A DNA stretch of 8,122 bases from Fimbriimonadales bacterium (GTDB lineage: Bacteria > Armatimonadota > Fimbriimonadia > Fimbriimonadales > GBS-DC): assembly GCA_026416065.1 (NCBI GenBank), contig JAOAFW010000420.1, positions 1 to 8,122 of the forward strand. The letters are read 5' to 3'. Made by a program: the position numbers and the translations under genes. Below, piece by piece: positions 1 through 5,396 of this stretch; the first letter of the stretch is position 1, and every line of letters begins with the position of its first letter. Under the pieces are notes generated by a model. The model saw nothing but the letters and a program-made list of their open reading frames with translations, searched no databases and was not told the origin of the DNA.

Positions 1-19
1 AGATGTGTATAAGAGACAG
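1..19 (+). other. Sequencing adapter remnant (Tn5/Nextera mosaic end)
   Basis: The first 19 bases, AGATGTGTATAAGAGACAG, are identical to the hyperactive Tn5 mosaic-end sequence used in Nextera library adapters. They sit exactly at the window edge and interrupt a well-conserved surE reading frame. They are therefore best read as untrimmed adapter at a contig end, not as a genomic transposon end. Confidence 0.96.
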
Positions 20-615
20 GCGGTAATCTGGTAGCCCTTGATTTCGTGGATGGGCAGGTTCGGCACATTCACATTCAGGAAGGTATGCTCCGGCAGCGGA
101 TGCTCGCGCAGCAGGCGAGCGATGTTCAGTGCGGCGAGCGCGGCGGTCTCGTAGTGCATCGGGGGCAACTCGCTCTGGAACGGCTCGTTCGTCGACTCCG
201 CGCGGGCTAAGGGCAGCACCTCCTCCGCCGCCAGCGAGACCGCAAACGAGTTGATGCCGTGAATCGCGCCCTCAATCGCCGCGGCAATCGTGCCGGAGTA
301 GGTCAAGTCCCACCCGAGGTTCGGTCCGGCGTTGATGCCCGACACGACTAAGTCCACCTGATGGTTCAGCACGGCGTGCGCGCCGAGCGTCACGCAGTCC
401 GTCGGTGTGCCGTTCGTGGCGTAGGCGACCGAACCGTCGGGCAGATGAATGCGGTGCAGGCGCAGGGGCTTGTGCAGCGTGATCGAGTGCCCCGTCGCAC
501 TGCGCGGGCGGTCGGGCGCAACAATGAACACTTCGCCGAGGGGTTTCAGCCGCTGCGCCAGCAGCCGAATCCCCTCCGCGTATACACCGTCGTCGTTCGT
601 GACCAAGATGCGCAT
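20..615 (-). CDS. surE: 5'/3'-nucleotidase SurE, C-terminus missing
   Basis: SurE is a metal-dependent cytoplasmic phosphatase that removes phosphate from nucleoside 5'- and 3'-monophosphates and is linked to stationary-phase survival. The translation opens MRILVTNDDGVYAEGIRLLA. The family metal ligands fall at the usual positions: Asp8, Asp9, Ser39 (in DRPRSATGHS) and Asn95 (in SGINAGPN). SGTIAAAIEG follows at about 107-116. About 198 residues are present; SurE proteins are usually 250-270, so the last quarter is missing because the sequence runs into adapter at the window edge, not because the gene is broken. The ATG at 615-613 overlaps the sdhB stop by one base (TAATG), so the two are probably co-transcribed and translationally coupled. 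Functional identification is secure; a role tied to respiration is not implied. Confidence 0.95.
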
Positions 616-1430
616 TATTCCGCGCCCTCGCCTACCACTTTATCGGGGATGATACCGAGCCACTTCTTCAGGCGGTAGACGGTTGTGTCGCGGTGTAGCT
701 CGGCAATTGCGCGAGTGAGCGGGATACCCTTCGGGCAGACCTTCACACAGTTCTGCGCGTTGCCGCAGCCCGTGATGCCCTCGGGTCCCGTCAGCACCTC
801 CAGCCGCTCGTTCGCCAGTGTCGCGCCTGCGTAGTGCAGGTTGAACAGCTTCGCCTGCGCAATCGGGGCAGGTCCGATGAACGCCGAATGTTCGTTATAC
901 TGCGGGCACGCCTCCATACAGCAGCCGCAGGTCATACAGCGAGCGAACGCATAGCGCAACTCGCGCGTCGCATCGTCCACGCGCGGGCCCGGACCCAAAT
1001 CGTGATAGCCGTCCATCGGGACCCACGCCTGCAGTTTCTTCAGCGCCTCGAACATCCGACTGCGATCCACTATCAGGTCGCGCACAACGGGGAACTTGCT
1101 CATCGGCTCCAGAGTGACCTCGATAGTATCCCCCTTGTGCACGCCCACCTGATCAATCAGCGCGGCGCAGGACTGCTGAACCATGCCGTTCACCACCATC
1201 GTGCAGGTGCCGCAGACCTGCTCCAGGCACGCGGCTTCCCACGCGGGGGGCGACACAGCGCGACCACTGCTATCGACGGGATTGCGCTGAATCTCCATCA
1301 GGCAGGAGATGACATTCATGTTCGGGCGATACGGCAGGCTGAACTCTTGCCAATAGGGCTTCTGGTTTGGTCCGTCCTGCCGACGCACCTTCAAACGGAT
1401 GGTGCGGATAGAGCCGTTGCCGTTTTGCAT
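615..1430 (-). CDS. sdhB: Succinate dehydrogenase/fumarate reductase iron-sulfur subunit
   Basis: This 271-residue protein carries the three Fe-S clusters that pass electrons between the flavoprotein SdhA and the quinone at the membrane. The [2Fe-2S] ligands are Cys68, Cys73, Cys76 and Cys88 (CLEQVCGTC, then C in MVQQSC). The [4Fe-4S]/[3Fe-4S] ligands are the CMTCGCCMEACP group (Cys165, 168, 171, 175) plus Cys222, Cys228 and Cys232 (CGNAQNCVKVCPKGIPL). The wording resembles the Bacillus/menaquinone type more than the E. coli type. Cys170 is an extra cysteine inside the cluster motif. The frame stays open upstream to 1661, but the start at 1430 is preferred: homology begins there, GGAGG lies 10 nt upstream, and a -10 box lies just beyond. 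No sdhA or membrane-anchor gene follows; surE does. The partner subunits must be elsewhere. Confidence 0.93.
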   Translation of the reverse strand: MQNGNGSIRTIRLKVRRQDGPNQKPYWQEFSLPYRPNMNVISCLMEIQRNPVDSSGRAVSPPAWEAACLEQVCGTCTMVVNGMVQQSCAALIDQVGVHKGDTIEVTLEPMSKFPVVRDLIVDRSRMFEALKKLQAWVPMDGYHDLGPGPRVDDATRELRYAFARCMTCGCCMEACPQYNEHSAFIGPAPIAQAKLFNLHYAGATLANERLEVLTGPEGITGCGNAQNCVKVCPKGIPLTRAIAELHRDTTVYRLKKWLGIIPDKVVGEGAE

Positions 1431-1440
1431 ATGGTTTTCG

Positions 1441-1445
1441 CCTCC
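1441..1445 (-). promoter_or_regulatory. Ribosome binding site of sdhB
   Basis: The minus strand reads GGAGGCGAAAACCATATG, placing a perfect GGAGG 10 nt before the ATG at 1430. It decides the start codon against the longer open frame that extends to 1661. Confidence 0.75.
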
Positions 1446-1452
1446 GAGAAGG

Positions 1453-1458
1453 ATTATA
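1453..1458 (-). promoter_or_regulatory. -10 box of the sdhB-surE promoter
   Basis: The minus strand reads GGTATAATCC, a consensus TATAAT. Transcription would start near 1446, so the leader would be only about 16 nt and begin almost at the Shine-Dalgarno sequence. With a 17-nt spacer the -35 position is 1476-1481 (AAGTTT on this strand), which is a poor TTGACA match. Confidence 0.6.
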
Positions 1459-1498
1459 CCTGCTCCCCACACTGGAAACTTTTTCAGGGTGGATGGGG

Positions 1499-1504
1499 TA
1501 TAAT
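1499..1504 (+). promoter_or_regulatory. -10 box of the E1/E2/JAB operon promoter
   Basis: The plus strand reads GGGGTATAATTGC, a consensus TATAAT 32 nt before the ATG at 1537. The expected transcription start is near 1511, giving a leader of about 26 nt. A 17-nt spacer puts the -35 position at 1476-1481, the same six bases used in the opposite orientation by the sdhB promoter; they read AAACTT and match TTGACA poorly. A GGGGGT at 1523-1528 could serve as ribosome binding site through one G-U wobble with the 16S tail. Confidence 0.6.
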
Positions 1505-1536
1505 TGCAGTATCTGACCACATGGGGGTATATCACG

Positions 1537-1731
1537 ATGGCAAACGCAAGCACAGTCAAGGAGAAGGTGCGCATCAACGACACCGAGTTCGAGATTACGC
1601 TGAAGCCTGTTCTGCCCAACACGGAGAACGATCCGATGGTGCTGGACATGCCGTTGCCCACGCCCGACGAGGTTCTCGAGCGCGTGCCGTCGATTGAGCA
1701 GCTGCCGCGCTGGGAAGACGGAACCTGCTAA
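1537..1731 (+). CDS. Small protein heading the E1/E2 operon, candidate modifier
   Basis: I do not recognise this 64-residue protein by sequence. It begins MANASTVKEKVRINDTEFEI, with two likely beta strands (about 9-14 and 16-23). A proline-rich, acidic middle follows (LDMPLPTPDEVLERVPSIEQ), which may hold one helix, and the end is RWEDGTC. The opening strand pair and the first position in an operon encoding E1, E2 and JAB enzymes fit a ubiquitin-like (beta-grasp) modifier. However, it is short for a complete beta-grasp fold and lacks a C-terminal Gly-Gly; the only near-terminal glycine is Gly62, followed by Thr-Cys. An in-frame TTG at 1504 overlaps the -10 box, so the ATG at 1537, preceded by GGGGGT at good spacing, is chosen. 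The E2 gene starts 3 nt after its stop. It could equally be an accessory subunit. Confidence 0.7.
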   Translation: MANASTVKEKVRINDTEFEITLKPVLPNTENDPMVLDMPLPTPDEVLERVPSIEQLPRWEDGTC

Positions 1732-1734
1732 GCA

Positions 1735-2247
1735 ATGGACGCGCGCATTCAACGGATTGCGTACGAAGTCGCGCTCGCGGCGGCGCGTTATTCGCAGACC
1801 AAGAGCGCAGACTACGACGACGAAGACGGCAGCTGGGTGGTCGTCAAGGACTTCCCACTTCCGCCCGGCTATAACTACGAGCGAACCGATGTGCTCATTC
1901 TGCTACCGCCAAACTATCCCCAGACCCCGCCTGATTGGTTCTACGTGGACGATAATCTGCGCCTCGCCGACGGAAGCAAGCCGAGCCATGTGTTTTATAA
2001 TGACACACATCATGACCCAAATCGCGCCAGCGAACTGGTAGATGCCCCACCACAGATGAAGGGCTGGACAGGGTGCTGCCTGCACATTCGCAGCTGGAAA
2101 CCTGCCGCGAACCCGCTAAACGGGCACTCGCTCCTAAGCGTCTGTGAACTCATCCGCGGCGCACTCACACGCTGGAAACGCACCTCGCAGGAACTCTTCG
2201 CGGCAGTTGAGGAATTGGACGACCTCGATGATGACCCGTTCCGATGA
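1735..2247 (+). CDS. Bacterial E2 (ubiquitin-conjugating-like) protein
   Basis: This 170-residue protein shows the E2/UBC fold signature. Strand DVLILLPPNYPQTPPDWFYV (about 52-71) corresponds to the conserved YP..PP turn of E2 enzymes. VFYNDTHHDPN (86-96) sits roughly where the HPN region would be, and GWTGCCLHIRSWKP (110-123) sits where E2s have the catalytic Cys followed by W-S/T-P. Cys115 is the best candidate to carry the thioester, with Cys114 beside it and His117 nearby. It most resembles the family named prokaryotic E2 family E; that assignment is from memory of the family pattern. The C-terminal helix region is acidic (EELDDLDDDPFR). The start is 3 nt after the preceding stop, and the stop overlaps the next start as ATGA (2244-2247), indicating translational coupling. 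It would receive an activated modifier from the E1 encoded next. Confidence 0.85.
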   Translation: MDARIQRIAYEVALAAARYSQTKSADYDDEDGSWVVVKDFPLPPGYNYERTDVLILLPPNYPQTPPDWFYVDDNLRLADGSKPSHVFYNDTHHDPNRASELVDAPPQMKGWTGCCLHIRSWKPAANPLNGHSLLSVCELIRGALTRWKRTSQELFAAVEELDDLDDDPFR

Positions 2248-3689
2248 TTAGTGAAGTTCGAATTCCCCTTGCTGTGTGGACGCGCCTGCGCGCGACCTTG
2301 CTCGCTGACTGTAGCGTGGAGACCAAGTGTTTCCTGCTCTGTCGCACGCTCGAGAGCGAGTCGCGTGTGGTATTTCTCGCGCGTGAAGTGGTGCCCGTGT
2401 CCGAAGAGGCGTATGCGGAGCGCTCTGCCAGCCTCGTGGAAACGCGCCCGGAGTTCGTGTATAACCTGCTCCTGCGCTGCGCCCGTGAGGGCTACAGCCT
2501 GCTGGAAGCACACACGCACCCCTGGAGTGTCAATCCGCGCTTTTCAGCCATCGACGACCGCAGCGACCTGCAGAAGTTCCAGACGACGCAGCGCATGTCG
2601 CCCCCATTTCGGCATGGCAGTCTCGTGTTCGGCAACGATATGAGCTTCGAGGGGCGGTTCTGGGATTATCAACGCGCGCGCATCGCGCCGATTGTGCGAC
2701 TGCGTGTGCTGCGCGCGCCCCTCGAGACGCGCTACGGCACGGGACAGAAGCCGCTCTGGCTTGATGAGGCGGAACAAACCGTGTACGACCGCCAGATTCG
2801 AGCGTTTGGTGCGGAGGGGCAGGCGATGCTGAGCCATTTGCGCGTCGCGCTGGTGGGCGCAGGCGGCTTGGGTTCGCAGATTGCACACGCGCTCGCGCTC
2901 TTGGGCGTGGGGCAGATCCTGCTCATCGACCCTGACCGACTGGAGCTGAGCAATCTCAATCGCGTGGTGGGCGCCAGTTATGCGCAGGCGCAGCGGGGCT
3001 GGCGCAAGGTGCGCGTCCTCGCACAACGGCTCAATCGCGCGCGCCCACCCGAAGCACGCACGATTACACCGCTGCCCTACGACGCCCGTTCGCCCAAAGC
3101 CCTTTCCCACCTGCTCGGTTGTGATGTAATTATCGGCGCGGTAGACAGCGCGGTCGTGCGCCAGTACCTCAACACCGTCGCGATGGTTGCCCTAATTCCC
3201 TATCTGGACGCAGGCGTGGGCGTGCGCAGCAAGGACGGCAAACTGGCTCAAGGCGGGGGGCAGGTGCAGACGATTATTCCCGGCGAAACTGCCTGCCTCG
3301 CCTGTGTGGAGCGTGGAATCCGCCAGAGCGTGGAGGAGCAACTCACGCCCCACCAGCGCGCACTCTCTCTCCTCGGCGGCTACATTCAGGGTGAACCTAT
3401 ACCCAACCCACAGGTGGTGTTCCTGAACGGCGTGGTGGGGAACCTGCTGGCGTGGGAACTGGTAAAATTAGCCACGGGGTGCGCGCCGGTGCAGCCGTAT
3501 ATCTATTACGATCTACTCCAGCAGCAGGCGTTCCCCGCCCGCGCCGAGCGCAATCTGGATTGCATGCTCTGCTCGGAGCATTCTGACAGTTTGCTGGGGC
3601 AGGGGATGTATGGGCTGAGGGGATACATCCAGCAGGCGCACAAGCGAAAGCGACGCGGGAAACCGATTCCCGCCCCACGAGGGAGCTAA
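2244..3689 (+). CDS. JAB/MPN metalloprotease fused to ThiF/E1 activating enzyme
   Basis: This 481-residue protein joins two activities. The N-terminal part (about 1-150) is a JAB/MPN domain with a JAMM zinc site: Glu26, then HTHP (His90, His92), Ser101 and Asp104. The gap between His92 and Ser101 is 8 residues, one more than in Rpn11-type enzymes. Such domains cut isopeptide bonds or trim modifier tails. The C-terminal part (about 175-445) is a ThiF/MoeB/E1 adenylation domain. It shows VGAGGLGSQ (204-212), LIDPDRLELSNLNR (227-240), Lys255 and Asp301 for ATP and Mg, and NGVVGNLLAWELVKL (395-409). Two CxxC pairs (Cys351/354 and Cys440/443) form the usual structural zinc site. No other Cys lies in the crossover loop where E1s keep the catalytic one. 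The tail is strongly basic (HKRKRRGK). The gene overlaps the E2 stop by 4 nt, and the zinc-finger gene starts 3 nt after its stop. Confidence 0.92.
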   Translation: MISEVRIPLAVWTRLRATLLADCSVETKCFLLCRTLESESRVVFLAREVVPVSEEAYAERSASLVETRPEFVYNLLLRCAREGYSLLEAHTHPWSVNPRFSAIDDRSDLQKFQTTQRMSPPFRHGSLVFGNDMSFEGRFWDYQRARIAPIVRLRVLRAPLETRYGTGQKPLWLDEAEQTVYDRQIRAFGAEGQAMLSHLRVALVGAGGLGSQIAHALALLGVGQILLIDPDRLELSNLNRVVGASYAQAQRGWRKVRVLAQRLNRARPPEARTITPLPYDARSPKALSHLLGCDVIIGAVDSAVVRQYLNTVAMVALIPYLDAGVGVRSKDGKLAQGGGQVQTIIPGETACLACVERGIRQSVEEQLTPHQRALSLLGGYIQGEPIPNPQVVFLNGVVGNLLAWELVKLATGCAPVQPYIYYDLLQQQAFPARAERNLDCMLCSEHSDSLLGQGMYGLRGYIQQAHKRKRRGKPIPAPRGS

Positions 3690-3692
3690 ACG

Positions 3693-4178
3693 ATGGCGAA
3701 ACCGATACCTTTGAACCGTCGCTGGCAAGAGAATCAGCAACGCCGACAGGGGGCGCAAAACGACTCGCCCGCTGACCCGCCTGCGCGTACCCCTTACCGT
3801 GAGGCTTTGCGTCAGTTTATCGTTGCGTTGGCGGCGCCGCGCGTGCGTGAGCCCTCTGCTGCCGAGGTAGCCCAACCCGCTGTCCCTCCGCGTCCCCTTG
3901 CAGTGCCGCCGCGTGTGATTCCTGCCCGCTACCGTCAAGTTTGTACTGGCTGCGGTACGTCCATTCGCCCGGGCGACCCCATCACGCGCCATCCACGCTG
4001 GGGCGACTGGGTGCATGCGGGGTGCCGCGATCGTCAGCAGCGTGCTACGCGCCGGGTGATTGAGGCACGTTATCCCGGCTTCTGTCGCGGGTGTGCCCGC
4101 CCGATTCATCCGGGACAGCTTATCACAAGCCGTGCAGGATATGGGTGGGTGCACCAAGAGTGCGCCCCGCGCGAGTAA
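3693..4178 (+). CDS. Tandem CCHC zinc-finger protein of the E1/E2 operon
   Basis: I recognise no named family for the whole 161-residue protein. Its C-terminal half holds two copies of one zinc module. Copy 1 has Cys84, Cys87, His108, Cys111 (VCTGCGTSIRPGDPI, then WVHAGC). Copy 2 has Cys131, Cys134, His154, Cys157 (FCRGCARPIHPGQLI, then WVHQEC). Both are introduced by ARY and follow C-x2-C-x19/20-H-x2-C, reminiscent of a short PARP-type or treble-clef finger. The N-terminus is basic (MAKPIPLNRRW) and a proline-rich linker (about 54-78) probably keeps the fingers mobile. A Shine-Dalgarno-like GAGGGAG lies at 3680-3686, and the gene starts 3 nt after the JAB-E1 stop, so it belongs to the operon. 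Such fingers bind DNA, RNA or protein. A ligase-like or substrate-adaptor role is inference from position only. Confidence 0.85.
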   Translation: MAKPIPLNRRWQENQQRRQGAQNDSPADPPARTPYREALRQFIVALAAPRVREPSAAEVAQPAVPPRPLAVPPRVIPARYRQVCTGCGTSIRPGDPITRHPRWGDWVHAGCRDRQQRATRRVIEARYPGFCRGCARPIHPGQLITSRAGYGWVHQECAPRE

Positions 4179-4185
4179 TGCCGCG

Positions 4186-4244
4186 CATCGGCGGGACGCC
4201 GACGCTCCGCTGGGCGCATGCGTAGCGTCGGCGTCTCGCCGATG
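4186..4244. repeat. Large inverted repeat between convergent genes
   Basis: Two 21-nt arms, 4186-4206 and 4224-4244, are complementary at 20 of 21 positions. The one exception is G against T, which would still pair as G-U in plus-strand RNA. The 17-nt loop (4207-4223) contains the palindrome CGCATGCG. The element starts 8 nt after the stop of the zinc-finger gene and ends 33 nt before the stop of the facing SDR gene. It could act as a bidirectional transcript end or mRNA-stabilising hairpin, or be one copy of a genome-wide REP/MITE-like repeat. There is no immediate T tract, so it is not a textbook intrinsic terminator. Confidence 0.85.
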
Positions 4245-4277
4245 AAATCACGGCTTTTGTTTATCCAACAAATATAA

Positions 4278-5063
4278 CTACAACTGCCCCCCCGCCACAC
4301 GATACGCCTCGCCCGTGATGTAGCTCGCCTCGTCCGACGCCAGAAACACCACGAGGTTCGCCACATCGTCGTAGGCGCAGCCGCGCCCCAGCGGAACCTG
4401 CGCCTCATAGTAGCGGCGCACAGCGTCTTCTGGTAAGCCCCACTTCCGCGCGTACTGCTCAAACAGTGTGCCCTGCCACATCGGCGAGTCAAGCAGGTTG
4501 CCCGGACACACAGCGTTCACCCGTATCCCGTAAGGCGCTAAGTCCATCGCGATGCTCTGCGTCAGTCCAATCCCGCCGAACTTGCTCGCGGCGTAGGCGC
4601 AGTTTTTATAGCTCCCCTTTAGCCCCGATTTGGAGTTAATCTGGATTATCACGCCGCCGCCCTGTTGCTTCATCAGTTTCGCCGCCTCGCGAGCGCACAG
4701 GAAGTAGCCCGTCAGATTCACATCAATCTGCCACTGCCACTGCTCCAGCGTCATCTCGGTCAGCTCGGCGGAGTGGATGACGCCCGCGTTCGCAATCAGG
4801 ATGTCCAGCCTACGGAACTGCTGCGCAATTTGCCGCGCAGCGTCTGCCACTTCCTGCTCGCGCCGAATGTCGCAGGGCAGCGCGAGCGTTTCGCAGTGGG
4901 GGTGTTGTTCGTGAATCGCACGGGCAGTCGCGTTCAGCTTCTCGGTCTGAATGTCGCTCAGCGCGAGTCCACTACAACCCTCTTGCGCCAGGCGATACGC
5001 CAACGCCTCGCCCAGTCCCTGCGCTGCGCCCGTAATCCACGCCACGCGCCCCTGCAGACGCAT
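4278..5063 (-). CDS. srlD: Sorbitol-6-phosphate 2-dehydrogenase-like SDR
   Basis: This 261-residue protein is a classical short-chain dehydrogenase acting in the cytoplasm on NAD(H). It has TGAAQGLG (11-18), Asp37 at the end of the second strand (NAD preference), NAG (92-94), Asn116, and a catalytic Ser144/Ser146-Tyr157-Lys161 set. The stretches NSKSGLKGS, CAYAASKFGGIGLTQS, VCPGNLLDSPMWQ and VPLGRGCAYDDV closely follow the pattern of E. coli SrlD, which interconverts sorbitol 6-phosphate and fructose 6-phosphate; the match covers regions beyond the general SDR motifs. Related dehydrogenases of other sugar alcohols, or the C-terminal domain of RhaD-type proteins, share parts of this pattern, so the exact substrate is less certain than the family. 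AAGGAG lies 8 nt upstream of the ATG, and the ybjQ-like stop abuts it (TAAATG). No PTS or other sugar transporter is in view. Confidence 0.85.
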   Translation of the reverse strand: MRLQGRVAWITGAAQGLGEALAYRLAQEGCSGLALSDIQTEKLNATARAIHEQHPHCETLALPCDIRREQEVADAARQIAQQFRRLDILIANAGVIHSAELTEMTLEQWQWQIDVNLTGYFLCAREAAKLMKQQGGGVIIQINSKSGLKGSYKNCAYAASKFGGIGLTQSIAMDLAPYGIRVNAVCPGNLLDSPMWQGTLFEQYARKWGLPEDAVRRYYEAQVPLGRGCAYDDVANLVVFLASDEASYITGEAYRVAGGQL

Positions 5064-5396
5064 TTAGCTCTCTCCTTGTACCGGCTCGACGACAACCGCG
5101 GTACCGTACACCAGGATTTCCGCCGCGTTCGCGGTGATGTTGCCCGACACGAACCGCACATTCACGATGGCGTTCGCGCCCAGTCGCGCCGCTTCTTCCA
5201 GCATGCGCCGCTCCGACTCCGCACGCGCGTTGGAGAGCATCTCCGTGTACTCCTTTAGCTCGCCGCCGACTATCTGCCGTAAACCGGCTAAAAAATCCTT
5301 TCCAAAATGAGTCGCCCGCACGGTGTTGCCTTTTACAACGCCCAGTACCTTCACAATTCGGTAGCCGGGCACTTCTGGCAGTGTTGTGATGAGCAT
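5064..5396 (-). CDS. ybjQ: YbjQ/UPF0145 family protein
   Basis: This 110-residue protein is full length for the UPF0145/YbjQ family (about 105-110), whose function is not firmly known; database names call it a putative heavy-metal-binding protein. Family features are the opening MLITTLPEVPGYRIVKVLGVVKG, the central helix with EYTEMLSNARAESERRMLEEA, GANAIVNVRF (about 75-84), and a closing strand AEILVYGTAVVVEP. Family members form small beta-alpha pentameric rings. The frame continues upstream to 5495, but the start at 5396 is preferred because homology begins there and GGAGGGAGAAA precedes the ATG directly; the extra 33 residues look like out-of-frame filler. It abuts the SDR gene (TAAATG), so the two form an operon, although no functional link between them is established. 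Confidence 0.9.
   Translation of the reverse strand: MLITTLPEVPGYRIVKVLGVVKGNTVRATHFGKDFLAGLRQIVGGELKEYTEMLSNARAESERRMLEEAARLGANAIVNVRFVSGNITANAAEILVYGTAVVVEPVQGES

Noticed and set aside
1431..1661. Longer N-terminus for SdhB
   Set aside because: The extension would cross both promoters and has no SdhB homology; GGAGG precedes the ATG at 1430.
834..1697. Long open frame on the plus strand across sdhB
   Set aside because: It is antisense to a clearly conserved sdhB; its translation is rich in Arg, His and Ala with no recognisable domain, as expected of a GC-rich shadow frame.
1996..2001. TATAAT inside the E2 gene on the plus strand
   Set aside because: It lies within coding sequence and no gene starts shortly downstream; best seen as chance.
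3656..3672. Small hairpin CGGGAA-loop-TTCCCG at the end of the JAB-E1 gene
   Set aside because: The 6-bp stem is within coding sequence and lacks a T tract. It might tune expression of the zinc-finger gene, but one short stem in GC-rich DNA is weak evidence.
3658..3708. Shared Lys-Pro-Ile-Pro and GAAACCGAT at the end of JAB-E1 and the start of the zinc-finger gene
   Set aside because: Nine matching bases and four residues are too few to show duplication or a common binding motif.
3513..4157. Long minus-strand open frame across the end of JAB-E1 and the zinc-finger gene
   Set aside because: It overlaps two well-supported plus-strand genes, and its translation shows no domain or ribosome binding site.
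4257..4271. Short TTGTT/AACAA hairpin after the inverted repeat
   Set aside because: A 5-bp A/T-rich stem is too weak to call a terminator on either strand.
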